Shown: positions 45,330-57,354, counted from the stretch's first letter. The stretch is DNA of 64,000 nt from Stereocaulon alpinum (GCA_018257865.1 JAEUBA010000007.1:62001-126000); one strand, 5' to 3'. The notes: generated by a model not told the origin, from the letters alone. Translations and numbers: made by a program.

Positions 45330-45470
45330 TGCATGGCAGTCTATTATGGAAACTATTTGTCCGGTTGTATGTCAAATTTGGGGACCGTAGCTGCTCGAGC
45401 TGAGCTCCTGTGGTTCTCAAGATGAGCCGGCATTGCAAGCAGTGGCTAGGGTAGTGGCCACGGATCCAGT

Positions 45471-46364
45471 CTAAGCCACCCATGGCAACCCCAGTCTTTT
45501 CATTTCAACGGCAAGACGGAACAGGTAATCAAAGCTGTCGAGCATCCTTAGCTAGTCATCGGGATATGAATGAATGCATTCTTACCTCTCTGCCTGTGTC
45601 TTTGCTTTCTGCACATTGTCCCCCCAAACGTATCTAACCGAGTGTTATCAACCCATCCACTATCTGCAAGGATCTACTCACACGCCATGTCGCCTAACCA
45701 GTATTGCGTATGCATCTGGATACTTCTCCATTGCCTCTTCTAGGCTTTGCGTTAAATCCTCTTCACTGGAATCGGACCAGTCAGCCATATTGCTTAGCTC
45801 CTTGACGTCTTCTCGTGTTGGGAAGTCTTACTGCGCGGTGTTCTCAATGATAGGTACCACAAGCTTGTCGAAGTAACCCAGCATTCCTTGCTTTGTTCGT
45901 CCTTTTGGAATGCCCTTGATCTGTTCAACCTTCTCAATTTCGAAGCAATTCTCCTTGGAATCCTGACCATTCATATGTGCTTCTTGCTCAACCAACAAAG
46001 TCACTAGTACTGCCCATTGTGAGTGCGTATGAATGCAGCATCCTGCGCCACGGTCAAATGCAGCAAGGAACAAGGGAGTGCACGCGGATGGCTTCAGATC
46101 CAGAGGCTTGCGAATGTATGAGCGATTAGCATGCTCGAGAACGAAGATATTATGCGGTTGCATCAGCTCTTTCTGCACACCAGAAGGAGCAATAAAGATG
46201 TGGGGGCCCCGTTTGATTGAGGTACCACCGCCGGTACCTCCAACCCAACCCTGGCTGTAAAAATTGCGGCATAATGTACAAATATGGTTTGCAGGGTGCT
46301 CTGGATCATCCGATATAACGAGGTGGTCATTGGTATCCGCTGAGCTGGTGTGTAAAGCTGCCAT
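45471..46364 (-). CDS. MDE1: methylthioribulose-1-phosphate dehydratase (methionine salvage)
   Basis: Class II aldolase-fold, zinc-dependent enzyme of the 5'-methylthioadenosine salvage pathway in the cytosol. Exons on the minus strand are 45832-46364, 45682-45765, 45586-45633 and 45471-45534, giving 242 aa, the normal length. It shows GWVGGTGGGTSIKRG (substrate phosphate loop), IFIAPSGVQKE, the zinc ligands in CIHTHSQWAV, and the third ligand in LVRRHGVYVWGDN, restored only when exons 2 and 3 are joined. The frame appears to stop after ENTAQ, but a GTAAGA donor lies there and splicing gives ENTAHEEDL. The gene is divergent from calnexin. Confidence 0.94.
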
Positions 46365-46850
46365 AGTTCATGAAACGTTTCAAATTTAGGCGATAGAAGT
46401 CTTCAGACACGGGGAACAGGTGGTTCTTCGTAGCTCCACTTTGAGTATTGAGGTGATCAGGACCCGCCGGGCAAAAGTACTCCAGACGCCACGTAAGAAA
46501 TTTTACTGCACGCCTTACTCTGTGAAGCGCGGAATTGACTTATTCCAAGGCGTGTAATGGGTGGGATGGTGAAACGATATCGGCAGAGCCTCCCGAGCCT
46601 CCTCAGGCTTATCCTCGGCGGCAATTGGCCTTCCGCAAGGGGCTAGTTGCCGCGGCTAGGCTTGTGGAATCAGTGGAACTTTTTGGAAGAGACCATCGTG
46701 TCCTTTCGACATATGCGCATATTCAAAGCTCAGCCACTCCCAGCTTACTTCCTGTCCTTTACTATCTTCTCTTCCCACCACCAATTCCTTTGTCTACCCT
46801 TCTAACCTCCTACCTTACGCTCTTCCTGCCTTGGCAAGCAGCTCGATAAG
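46365..46850. other. divergent promoter region between MDE1 and calnexin
   Basis: 486 bp between start codons facing apart. Pyrimidine-rich runs (TTCTCTTCCCACCA, CTTCCTGCC) precede the calnexin start at 46764-46835, as usual for strongly expressed fungal genes. I see no clear unfolded-protein-response element. Confidence 0.5.
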
Positions 46851-48827
46851 ATGCGTGTTAACGGAGTGCTTGCTACTGCTCTATGTTCTTCTGCTGCCCT
46901 TCTCGGCCAGGTACGAGCATTAGACGTATTGGACGATACTTCGGACACGACTGTCGCAGAGCCGAGCACCACCTCTGAGATAGAAAAGCCCACCTTCACT
47001 GTATGCAAAGCCCCTTGATGAGCTGCTCGGGCTTCAGCCTACCCCACCATTGGAGCATGTACTAATGTCTCCAACAGCCGTCGAAGATCAAAGCCGACTT
47101 CTTCGAACAATTCACAGACGATTGGGCGTCCCGCTGGTCGCCTTCTCACGCCAAGAAGGAAGATTCCAAGGCGACTGAGGAATGGGCTTACGTTGGCGAG
47201 TGGGCTGTAGAGGAGCCTACTGTTTTCAAGGGCATTGAAGGAGACAAGGGTCTCGTAGTCAAGAACCCGGCAGCTCATCACGCAATATCCGCCAAATTCC
47301 CTAAGAAGATCGACAACAAGGGGAAAGATCTGGTCATTCAGTATGAGGTCAAGCTACAAAGTGCGTTTCCGACCAATTTCTACCATGTGTTCGCAAGGTG
47401 TAGGCTAACGATTATGCATAGATGGTCTGGAGTGTGGTGGCGCATACATGAAGCTCCTTCAAGATAACAAAAAGTTACACGCCGAGGAGTTCTCCAACGC
47501 CTCTCCCTACATCATCATGTTCGGTCCCGACAAGTGCGGAGCAACCAACAAGGTAAATTCTACAGCAACAACAGTGTGGGCGGCGTTTCTAATAAAAGTT
47601 TTAGGTCCACTTCATCTTCAGGCACAAGAATCCGAAGACTGGGGAGTACGAAGAGAAGCATCTCAAGAGTGCCCCGTCCGCCAAGATTACTAAGACCACC
47701 AATCTTTACACCCTGATTGTGAAACAGAACAACGACTTCGAGATTCTGATCAACGGCGAGTCTAGCAAGACCGGCAACCTCCTAGAGGACTTCACACCGT
47801 CAGTCAACCCAGAAAAGGAAATTGACGACCCTAAGGACAGCAAGCCCGATGACTGGGTTGATGAAGCCAGAATTCCCGACCCAGAAGCCACGAAGCCCGA
47901 GGATTGGGATGAGGACGCTCCATTCGAGATTGTTGATGAAGAGGCTACCAAGCCCGATGATTGGCTTGAGGACGAACCTACCATGATCCCTGACCCAGAA
48001 GCCGAAAAGCCTGAAGATTGGGATGACGAGGAAGATGGCGACTGGATCCCACCTATGGTAACAAACCCCAAGTGTGAGGAAGTCTCTGGCTGCGGTAAAT
48101 GGGAGTCACCAATGAAGAAGAATCCCGATTATAAGGGTAAATGGACTCCAGAATACATTGACAATCCAGCGTACAAGGGCGTCTGGAAGCCAAGGAAGAT
48201 CGCCAACCCGGACTTCTTCGAGGACAAGACTCCAGCTAAATTTGAGCCTATGGGCGCTGTAAGTAGTTTGGCTTTCCGACTAGAGAGAGTCATTGGCTAA
48301 CGTTGCCTTAGATCGGATTCGAAATCTGGACTATGCAAAACGATATCCTTTTCGACAACATCTACATCGGTCACTCCGTTGAGGATGCTGAGAAGCTTAA
48401 GGCTGAGACATACGATATCAAGGCTCCCATCGAGAAGGCAGAAGAGGACGCTTCTAAGCCCAAGCCCAAGGAAACTCCTGAGCCTGCAATTGACCTGAAG
48501 TTCATGGATGACCCAGTTAGATACATCCGCCAGAAAGTTGACTTGTTCTGGACTCTCGTCCAAAAGGATCCTCTCGAAGCCGTCAAGACTCTACCAGAGG
48601 TCGCAGGAGGCATCGGCGCAGTCGCAGTCACTATCATCGCATTAATCATCGGTGTTGTGGGTATGTCCGCAGCACCGCCACCTCAAGTCAAGAAGGCCGC
48701 AGAGAAAGCGAAGCAGACAGCCATGGACACTAAAGATCAGGTCGTCGACGCAGCCACCACCGGAGCTGAGAAGGCTCAAGCCGAGCTCAACAAGAGGACC
48801 ACTCGATCTTCAGGACCTGCGGAGTGA
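46851..48827 (+). CDS. clxA: calnexin, ER lectin chaperone
   Basis: Exons are 46851-47000, 47078-47360, 47422-47552, 47605-48258 and 48312-48827, giving 577 aa. A signal peptide (MRVNGVLATALCSSAALLGQ) precedes the lectin domain, with LVIQYEVKLQNGLECGGAYMKLL, PYIIMFGPDKCG and VHFIFRHKNP. The proline-rich P-domain follows, with four KPDDW/KPEDW repeats and then the GKWESPMKKNPDYKG type repeats. After a lectin-domain return strand (IGFEIWTMQNDILFDNIYIGH) comes one membrane helix (GAVAVTIIALIIGVVGM) and a lysine-rich cytosolic tail. Calnexin holds monoglucosylated glycoproteins in the ER folding cycle. All introns are 50-80 nt. Downstream genes are convergent. Confidence 0.96.
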
Positions 48828-49569
48828 GCTTGAGTAAATTGGCTGCGGAGCTTTGCAATAAACCATGCGCTGGGGATGCTGAGCTTAGTGTGGGCGGAGT
48901 CGCAAAAGTCGCTGAAGAAGTTGATCAGTACAGATCAACGAGGTTGGTTCCACGTCTTTAGAATTGTTTTACTACGAGTGTATCATAGTTCGAAAGAAGG
49001 AAAACAATTCTCTTGCCAATACCTTGCCGATTCGTTGAATTCTCATCGAGCATGACTGATCTCAGCAGATAGTTAAGCTGTACTCGACTCCTGAATCGAC
49101 ACATCATATCCAACGCGGTCTCTGAGCCATGTACACCCCCCCTGGCCCGAAACAACATACCACAACTCCCAGGACTAACATCCAATCCCCATTCCAACAA
49201 GCCCATCAACCTAACCTCAGACTCCCCCACCTCACACCCTTTCCACTCCATGCACAACTAATTACCTGAATAATCACCCCCCCTCGCCCATAAAAAACTC
49301 CCTCCCCAGCAACGACACTACTGAATCCCAATCCCACCCCTCATCACACGTCCATACGCTCTCACTATATAGCCCTCTTTCCCCCCGTATACATATTCCG
49401 CCATAGCTAAAAGGCAGGGCAAGACAGGAATTGTAGCTGTGTCTACATCCATTTGAAGATGTGATGAGAGGGCAAGCAGTACCTGCCTAGATGGGAAAGG
49501 TATTGTGGATGTGGATTGGATGGAGGGTGATAGGGATGGTGGGTTATAGGATTGGGCTTGGGGTTTGAG

Positions 49570-49623
<54 letters not shown>

Positions 49624-49936
49624 TGGTGGTGTGTGGATTTTGTTTGGGGATGTGAGGGTAGATTGATAGGATGGTGGTGGTGGGTGGTGTGGTTGCTGTG
49701 GTATGGTGAGGGGATTTGGATGAGGGGAGTGGAGGGATTGGGTGTGTTGGGTTTCGAGGATTGGAGGGTGGCTCAAGGCAGGGGTTGCAATGGGTTGATA
49801 GCAATGTGTTTGGATTGCTTTTAGTACCGGATTGTATGGCTATTCGCTCAATGTATCGTATCGTAAGAGTAGCAATATATACAAGACTCACCTGGCCCGG
49901 CCCCTTCAGTTTACATACAAGAGATCTACCAAAACC
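48828..49936. other. convergent intergenic region with strong strand asymmetry
   Basis: 1.1 kb between the calnexin and MMSDH stop codons. The part from about 49500 to 49800 is strongly G- and T-rich on the plus strand around a 50-nt G run, while 49130-49320 is C-rich. Long frames here are low-complexity (poly-Gly or poly-Pro) artefacts, not genes. Confidence 0.7.
49572..49621. repeat. G50 homopolymer tract
   Basis: Fifty consecutive G on the plus strand, flanked by G-rich sequence with several further GGG and GGGG runs. It could form stacked G-quadruplexes. The exact length is likely unreliable in any assembly. Confidence 0.95.
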
Positions 49937-51740
49937 TCAGTTCTGCGTCGGCATCTCAACACTTGCCTTCGCAGCCACCGCATCCTCAGCTTTCCACAAA
50001 CTAGTCACAGTCTTCGTCTGCGTATAGAAATTGATCCCACTCTTCCCGTAAAAGGTATTAGCTCCACCACCAGCCACGCTCTTCTTGTTGCCCGTGAAGG
50101 AGAACATGGGCAACGGCACTGGGATGGGCACGTTAATGCCAACTTGGCCGGCCTCGATTTCTTTCTGGAAGCGACCGGCTGAGCTGCCGCTACGGGTGAA
50201 GATGGCTACGCCGTTTCCGTATTCGTTTGCGTTGATCAGATTGATGGCGTCGTCCATTGTTTCCACGTTTAAGCATACGAGGACTGGGCCGAAGATTTCT
50301 TCTTTGTAGCATCTCATGTGCGGCTTTACGTTTGCTATCACTGTTGGGCCGATCTTTTGACTCGTCAGCTTTTGCATCAATCTGGGCTTCAGTCGAATCT
50401 TACCCAATTACCATTTGGATACTTCTCTGGCTTGTAGCCTCGGCCATCTAGAAGGATAGTCGCACCCTCCTCTTCCGCACTATTAATGATGCTTTCAATC
50501 CTCTCTTTACTCTGCGGGCTGATCAATGGACCAAGATCTGCGCCCTCTTCAAAGCCACCATTGACATTAAGTTTCTTTGCTCGTTCCGCAATTTCAGGAA
50601 GCCAGTTTTTTGTCTCACCAACCATTACCAAGGCACTCAATGCCATACATCGTTGACCCGCCGCACCAAAGGCAGCCCCAGCAATTGCGTTCAACGCTTG
50701 GTTCTTATTACAGTCCGGCAAGACTGCAGCGTGGTTCTTAGCCCCTAGATTGGCTTGCACGCGCTTCCCCTTGGCTGAGCCGCGAGTGAAGATGTATTCA
50801 CCTGCCTTGTTGCTGCCAACGAAGCTAATGGCTTTGATGGCTGGCTCGTCAATAATGAAGTCGACGGTCTTCGCTGAGCCGTGAACAATATTGATTACTC
50901 CATCCGGGTATCCAGCTTCTCGAGCTAGCTCGGCTAGGATCATTGCTGCTCCAGGGTCTCGTTCGGAGGGTTTAAGGATGAGAGTGTTGCCGGTTATGGT
51001 GGCGATCGGAATAGACCATAGGGGTATCATAGCTGGGAAGTCTGCGGCCCAGTCAATTAGTGGCTCAATCAGTTCGTATGGATATACTTACTAAACGGAC
51101 ATATAGCAGCCACAACGCCCAATGGCTCCTTATAATTCCTTGTCTCCATATCCTTCGCTACCTCTAATACCTCTCCTGTCAATTGAGTAGTGATTCCGCA
51201 AGCCGTCTCAGCAACTTGCAGTCCCCTCAGCACATCACCCTTAGCATCCGCAAACGTCTTCCCTTGCTCCAACGTAATACTCGCGGCTAACCTGTCCCAA
51301 TGCTGCCGTATGAGTGCAACGAATTTGAACATAATCTGCTGCTTGGCAAGCAGACTGGTGGCTTTCCATGCTGGAAAGGCCTTTTGTGCACTCGCAACCG
51401 CTGCTTTGAGTTCCTCGTCTGTGCTCTGTGGGACGCGGGTGACGAGGTTGTTCGTTGCTGGATCATGAAGATCTATCCATGATGTAGTTTTCGAATCGAC
51501 GAATTGGTTGTCGAGGAAGTTGTGTGTATTGCCAGGAGAGGATATTTGCTCGTGGCTTGTAGGGTGGACATCCGGAGCTCCTGCGGAGGCAGTCGCTGAG
51601 GCTGCTTGGTAGTGTTTTGTAGACATGTGGAGCGGTCTTCTAGCTATCGGTAATGCTGGCTGAGTTCTCGGGTAGAAGCACGTTAATGGTCGAGCTTTTA
51701 AGCAGGAAGCTGTGCGGAAAACGGCCCTTGATGTGACCAT
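49937..51740 (-). CDS. methylmalonate-semialdehyde dehydrogenase (acylating), mitochondrial
   Basis: ALDH6-family enzyme of valine and pyrimidine catabolism; converts (methyl)malonate semialdehyde to propionyl- or acetyl-CoA. Exons on the minus strand are 51092-51740, 50404-51041 and 49937-50353, giving 567 aa. An Arg-rich presequence (TSRAVFRTASCLKARPL) indicates the mitochondrial matrix. Diagnostic sequences are FLDNQFVDSKTTSWIDLHDPATN, CPFNFPAMIPLW across intron 1, ISFVGSNKAGEYIF, the catalytic Cys in AAFGAAGQRCMALS, and the C-terminal SFTGNKKSVAGGGANTFYGK. The ATG at 51740 is used; the frame opens two codons earlier only by a TTG. COQ6 lies upstream on the same strand. Confidence 0.95.
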
Positions 51741-52074
51741 CTTCAATTGTTAGCGATGGCGCCGAAGACTGTGCAAGCGTCAAATCGGAATTGTCAAAGA
51801 CGCAATGGAAAGGTTTCAGACATCGCAATGGCTAACGGCCGTGGTAAAGTCAAAGACGTGTGATGTCAATTTGCTGCTCCAAGGTACTGTACCACCGTAC
51901 CAGTGGGCGTTGCGGGGAAGCTGGGAGCGGCAATGCAAATCGGGCACTAGCCGCTTATCCGATCAAAGCCGCTTAAGGAGCTTCCAGGGAGCCATTATTG
52001 GGGCGGTCGACCCTAGAGCTTCGGAGTTGCCCTCACAGCCCCCAAGGACGTAACGTAAGGTAGTCAGTCCTCAG
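51741..52074. other. intergenic region between MMSDH and COQ6
   Basis: 334 bp between the MMSDH start and the COQ6 stop, both minus-strand. It should hold the MMSDH promoter and the COQ6 3' UTR. No notable element is seen. Confidence 0.5.
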
Positions 52075-53605
52075 TCACAAGCCCCCAGCCTGCCTCATAA
52101 ACCACCTTTTTACACCCAAATCTCCCAGCGCATCCACCGCTCTAAGCCCCAGCCCCCTCAAAGGGACTACAGGCCCACTCTTCACCGAGTAAAGCCAATG
52201 CAATTTATCCACTGCCCCCAGCATCCTGTTATTCCCCATCCACATCTCGCTGTTATACTTGTCCAAGCAATTCATCTCACTCCCAATATCCGCGCCATGC
52301 ATGACCGCGTACTCAATTGCTGAAGCAAGGGAGCGAGAGTCTCCTAGGCCCATATTTAGACCTTGCCCAGCGAGCGGGTGAATGGTGTGTGCTGCGTCGC
52401 CGATAAGGGCGGTTCGGTGGGTGGTATAGGATGAGGCGTGTCGTAGGCGGAGTGGGAAGGATGCCATTGAATTATCCTGGACCGCCTCAACGGAGCGGGG
52501 TATCTCGCCGCTTGCTTCCTGAGAGGTATTGGAGGAGACGGATTCTCGCCACTGTAACTCGTCTACTTGGCCTGAGGAGAGGGTAAACATGTAGTCCAGA
52601 TCCACGACTGAGAGTCGGAACGCTGCATTAACCATTGCGAGAAAGTCCTCGGTGCTTAGACTCTTCAGTTTGGCTGCTTGGGTTGGCGTAGCCGTCCATA
52701 CTAGAGACGCGTATGGACCTGGGAGAGCTAGTAAAGCAATTGGACCAGTCGGTAGGAAGCGCTGGTAAGCTGTCACTCCACGAGCATTCTCAGGGTCATG
52801 GCTGAAATCTGATGGAAATTCGAGCGTAGCAACTACACCATGCCTATCGTAATCCCAGCCGCGTGCTTGTATACCAGCGAATGTTCTGACAGGTCCGTTT
52901 ATGCCGTCAGCACCGACGAGGAGGCGAGCAGCTACGGTATGATTAGAGGAGAGCGTAACGTGCGGATAAGAAGAGAGGGTGAGAGAAGAATCTTCTGACG
53001 CAGGGCAGGACGGTGGAGGACCGAGATTTATGTTAGCAACAGAAGTCTTGTCGAGTATTTTTATCGGCTCTAGAGAGTCCAAACGAGCAAGCAGAGCTCG
53101 AGTGAGGTTCTGGTTCTCCGTCATATGAGCGATTGCAGGCTCAGGAGCAGGGCTGTCGAAAGCAATTCGAGCCGTAGAGGAGAGGCCGTCCCAGACGCGC
53201 ATATGGTGGTATGGTTGGACACGAGAGGTATCGACGTGAGGCCATGCACCGATCTTAGATAGAAAGGACTGCGAGGAAGGCGTGAGGGAGCTTGCACGAT
53301 TGGAATATTGGTCTGGAGGAAGATGCCATTTGCGCGCTCGGTCCAGATCTTGGGACTCGACGAGGGCAAGCCTGAGGTGGGATGTGGCCTTTGAAGAACC
53401 TATAGTCGGGTCAGTCAAGTATGTCAGAAGGCTTAGAATGTGACATCGTACGCAATGCTGTGAGTAGGCTGAGGCCTGCTGGTCCACCTCCAACACAGAC
53501 TACATCATAGATATCTGGCGAAGCTGCAGTCGCGAACTTCCTTGACCTTAGCCTAAGTGATCGAGTGCATGATGAGCATGTGTACGGCCTTAATGCGACT
53601 GCCAT
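52075..53605 (-). CDS. COQ6: ubiquinone biosynthesis monooxygenase Coq6
   Basis: FAD-dependent UbiH-type hydroxylase of the mitochondrial CoQ synthome that modifies the C5 position of the ring. Exons on the minus strand are 53452-53605 and 52075-53399 (52-nt intron), giving 492 aa. A basic presequence (RSLRLRSRKFATAAS) precedes the dinucleotide fold VVCVGGGPAGLSLLTAL; the intron falls just after it and splicing gives ALRSSKATSHLRLALVE. The GADG motif (LLVGADGINGPVR) and the second FAD motif GDAAHTIHPLAGQGLNMGLGD are intact. The protein ends in the usual short C-terminal helix. The upstream neighbour is CaM kinase. Confidence 0.95.
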
Positions 53606-53969
53606 TGTATAGACTGACGGAGACTGAAATTGATCCAGTACGCAAAGTCAGGATACCGAGATGCTCAAACCCTAACAGCTAGCCCTAAGTGGGCTGTATA
53701 CTACTAATGGAGTGAAATGGGATACTGCTAGGGATCATAAAGCAGGCTTTTCATTGGTTTGTAGCTACATAGGAAAGGTAGTTGTAAGTTTCGTCATCAT
53801 CCTCGCTCTAGGACCTTGTTCGTAGTCCAGACCATGCCGGGCACAAGAGATCAAGAAACGCCAATACTGTGGTATCGAGAGCAAACCTGGGAAATCCATC
53901 ATAGTAGTAGAGGTACTGGTGAAGCCAAGGAAAAGAAGAAGTGGTATCATAGACCATTATAGTCGTGGC
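53606..53969. other. intergenic region between COQ6 and the CaM kinase
   Basis: 364 bp between two minus-strand genes, probably the COQ6 promoter plus the kinase 3' UTR. Nothing else recognised. Confidence 0.5.
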
Positions 53970-55699
53970 TCATTTAGTGACCGGGGACCCAGTCTTTGCA
54001 TTCTCCTCTGCTATCCTTGCTGCTTCCTCCCGGGCAGCTTTCTCTTTCTCTTCCCTCACCCTGGCGAAGACGACCTCCCGGAAGATAGCGCCTTTAGCGA
54101 GTTGGGTGAGGCTCTTCTTCTTTCCATCTGGGCCTGTTGCTAGTCCGGTTTCCGTGCTGCCTTTCTTAGCCAGCGCCTGACCTGCCTGCTCGGCAGAGTC
54201 TGCAGGGATATCAGGCTGGCTGAGAGTACCATCCACGTCCTCGGGGTCTTGCATCTTGAGTGCCTCGATGCGGTTTGCGAGCTTGATAATGTTGATGCCT
54301 CTCTTCAGTCGCGCCTTCGCCATGTATGCGCGGAACTCGGGTAGCAGGTTGAAGTCTGAAGCCGTGTTTCCTGTCAGCCAGACGTCTTGTAGTGCTTCTT
54401 CGCTGGAAAGTCGCTTGCTGGGGTCTGGTTGCAGGAGGCTGACGATAAAGTTCTTGGCATCTGAGCTGACATCCTTCCAGTAGCGTCCATGGAAAACGAT
54501 GCGACCGCTTTTGCATTCTTCGATCAGGTCTGCCACATTCTCGCTACGGAATGGCGAGTAGCCACAGAGAAGGGTGTATGTAATGACACCCAGTGACCAC
54601 ATATCGACTGGCTTCCCGTGTCCTTGTTTGAGCATGATCTCAGGTGCAGCGTAACCGAATGAGCCAGCCATCGTATTCAACATGGCGTCCTTGGAGTCAA
54701 GCATTTTGGCGATGCCAAAATCAGCAAGTACTAGAGAAGAATGAGGGTCTTTCGTCAGGTATAGGAGGTTTTCAGGTTTCAGGTCTTGACGAAGGTAAGC
54801 GGAATAGCGCTAAAACATTTGCAGGCAGTCTCACCTCGATGCACTACATTGTTGTAATGAAGGTAGTCCACAGCTTCCAGGACTTGCTTGATTGTCTGGG
54901 ATGCGTCTTTCTCTGTAAACTTGCCATATTCGCAGATACGGTCGAACAGCTCTCCACCAGTAGCCAATTGTGTAACAATGTAGTATTTGTCCTGAAGTGC
55001 ACGTCCATATGTCAGCCCACCTTGATCTAAAGAGGATGAGTGTCAGTGCTACCTTTGACTCAAACCAGTCGTGAAATCGAACGATATTGGGGTGCTTCAT
55101 CCTCTGTAGCAGTACCATCTCATCATATACCATTCTCTCATTGCCTTTAACGTTTTTCTTGAGGATGATCTTGATCGCAAATCGCTCTCCGCCGCATTCT
55201 GCTTCACGCACTATCCCATAGGTGCCTGCACCAAGTGTCCGACCAAATCGATACTGGGCTCTGAGATGTAGGATAAGTATGCATCCAGCGGACGAGTGTA
55301 GGAAAAGCGAACTTCTTATCATAGCTGTCTGGCTGACCGGACAGCTTGTTCATCATATTGGAGACTGTTCAAAGAGCACATAGTCAGCGTGATTCTTTCA
55401 AGCGTGATTATACTATGATAGCCAGTAACGGCGTCGCGCATCTGTATCAGGGAATGTACGGTGTGCACACAGTCTTGGGATTGCCTGGAATGGGGAGGAT
55501 CAAGGTCAATCTTCCTCTCCCATGGATTGCCCATGACTGAGGTGTTTGCGCGTAGGTGAGGTGGGGGGGGGGGGGGTGGTAATGCTTGAGGAGGTCGTCT
55601 GAGAGCGCGATGCTGTCCGAGGTCCGGCAATGCCTTAGGTGTAGTGTGTGCGAGGCAAGCCGCAGTAAAGAGTGGACAAGGAGGATACTCACAACTCAT
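53970..55699 (-). CDS. cmkA: calcium/calmodulin-dependent protein kinase (CMK1/CmkA type)
   Basis: Exons on the minus strand are 55693-55699, 55313-55364, 55053-55260, 54835-54991 and 53970-54784, giving 412 aa. The first coding exon is seven bases (Met-Ser plus one base) and is followed by a 328-nt intron. Assembled, the N-terminus is MSFSNMMNKLSGQPDSYDKK. The kinase domain has GRTLGAGTYGIVREA, the lysine in FAIKIILKK, VVHRDLKPENLL across intron 4, LADFGIAKM and GSFGYAAPEIM. The regulatory helix after it (KRGINIIKLANRIEALKM) is the autoinhibitory and calmodulin-binding region. The tail is Lys/Glu-rich and coiled. CmkA transduces Ca2+ signals in growth and stress. The intron 2 donor is GTTCGC, unusual, but the join restores DKKAQYRFGR. 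Confidence 0.92.
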
Positions 55700-56337
55700 A
55701 TTGGGCGCCTAGTAATAGCTTGTGGATGGGATGAGTCGCGCTTGCCTCCTCGTTCAACTTGAAGGTGGGTAGGATGGTACCAAGAGATTGCTAGCTCAGT
55801 CGCTAGTTCTAGTATGGACAAAGCTCTCAAGACCGTATAGGAAGATGGTCGAGTCGTCTGTGGGAAGTGGATAGGAAGGACTGGAGGTCACAAGCGCTAA
55901 AGGATGCCTTGAAACGATAGGGGGTTGGGCAGCAAGATCAGGTAAGGACACCTCGATAGTCACTCCCAAGGCGTTGCATCCTCTGACTCAGGAGCTAGGA
56001 TGCGAATAGGTGGGCCAATTAGGATGCGATCGCAATAGGTTGTTGATTGAGCTGGAGATACTCGTTTGGAACAGCAACCGTTTACCTTACTCAGCCTTGC
56101 GGCTGATAGTGGCCCCCACTTAAGTCTTAAAGTACTTTAGTGGCACGGGTAGCGGGGATGTGCCTAGACTCCATGCCAAGACCTGGTCGACTGACGTTGA
56201 TCTCGTGTTTACTTGGTTTGCTTTCTCCACCTTTGCCGTGTCTTGATAATGTTGCCTTGCGTCTTACAAGTCACAACTACCCCGAAGAAGTGCTGAGAAT
56301 TCACTTTCATCCTAACCACACAATTGCGTTGACCACA
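55700..56337. other. divergent promoter region between cmkA and a small membrane protein gene
   Basis: 638 bp between two start codons facing apart. No recognised gene; short frames on the plus strand begin at 56140 but run into the start of the small membrane-protein gene in the same frame. Confidence 0.5.
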
Positions 56338-56694
56338 ATGGGCTACGAACTCCACATCATTATTGCCTTCACCATCCTGTCCCTAGTCGTTGGTGCTGCC
56401 TGGGTAGGAGGCTATCTTGATGCCTACCAGAGCAAAGCTCAAGAGGTCGTACTAGATAAGATGGGCGAGAACAAAGCCTCGTATGGCTTGAAGAGTATGG
56501 ACAACTACTGTCAATGGCAAAAATGACGGATCCGAGAGCTAAATTCTTGCATAGGCGCCATCACAGGCCAGCGAGTCACAGAGGACGAAGACGTTAACAA
56601 GCTCCAGGACGAGGTGGGTAATGATGCCGGTGGTACGATTGGCAAAGGTGGGATCGGAGAAGGTGTCGGAGATACTTTGAGCAAGGGGCTTTGA
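56338..56694 (+). CDS. small single-pass membrane protein with glycine-rich tail
   Basis: Exons are 56338-56494 and 56555-56694 (60-nt intron), giving 98 aa. An N-terminal hydrophobic helix (LHIIIAFTILSLVVGAAWVGGYL) could be a membrane anchor. A polar middle part follows (YGLKSAITGQRVTEDEDVNKL), then a glycine-rich C-terminus with GTIGKGGIGEGVGDTLSKGL. Codon phase across the junction is exact and the sequence is not low-complexity noise, so I consider it real. I recognise no family. The ATG at 56338 has good context (CACAATGG); upstream in-frame ATGs would add unlikely sequence. Confidence 0.6.
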
Positions 56695-57354
56695 GGTCAC
56701 GAAGATGTCACGCTGTACATGGTGTTGTCTTATGAAGCTCTATTGGGGAATAATTCTATGGCTTTCTTGTACATATCGGTACTGTGGCCGGACATCCAAA
56801 AGGCGATGTCTCATGAAGTCATCACATTCGCATTTCCGTACCAAATCCAGCTGTTCAAGAGCCAAATACGAGCCAAACGCAAGTCTTCCGGATCATAACG
56901 TGGGAAGCGAACAACTGTCTGAGAAAACACTTCGTGCCAACAAAGATGCCTCAGAAGTGGTCGACTGGTGAAAGAGAGCGCCTCACGAGCAGACATCGTG
57001 CCAAAAGACATGCCTCGGAAGCAGCGAGTAGCCGGATTTGAGAGATTCTAGACTCTAGGACTAGCTTTCTATCTTACCATTGTGATCACTTCAGTCGTCA
57101 TGAGGCTTCGATCTGATGCTGCGTTTTTTCATGTATCCCAGAATAGAGACACCCGTGTGCTAGAGAACAACCGAAATTGGCCCATAGAAAGTCAAAAATT
57201 ATAAGACCTCTGTACTCATTGTAACACTTATTTCCGTTACATCGTACATGGCCGTGATACCAAAAGCCGCTCGCGTGTAGGCAACGCTTATTTTCAGGGC
57301 ACCCGCCCGCAAAGACCAACCAAAATAAGCCTCCGCTTTTCAGATATCATTCCT
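56695..57354. other. convergent intergenic region
   Basis: 660 bp between the small membrane protein (+) and beta-galactosidase (-) stop codons. No gene or repeat recognised. Confidence 0.5.

Noticed and set aside
49318..49891. Long frames with poly-Pro or poly-Gly on both strands around the G50 tract
   Set aside because: They exist only because a homopolymer has no stop codons; composition is low-complexity and no homologous sequence flanks it.
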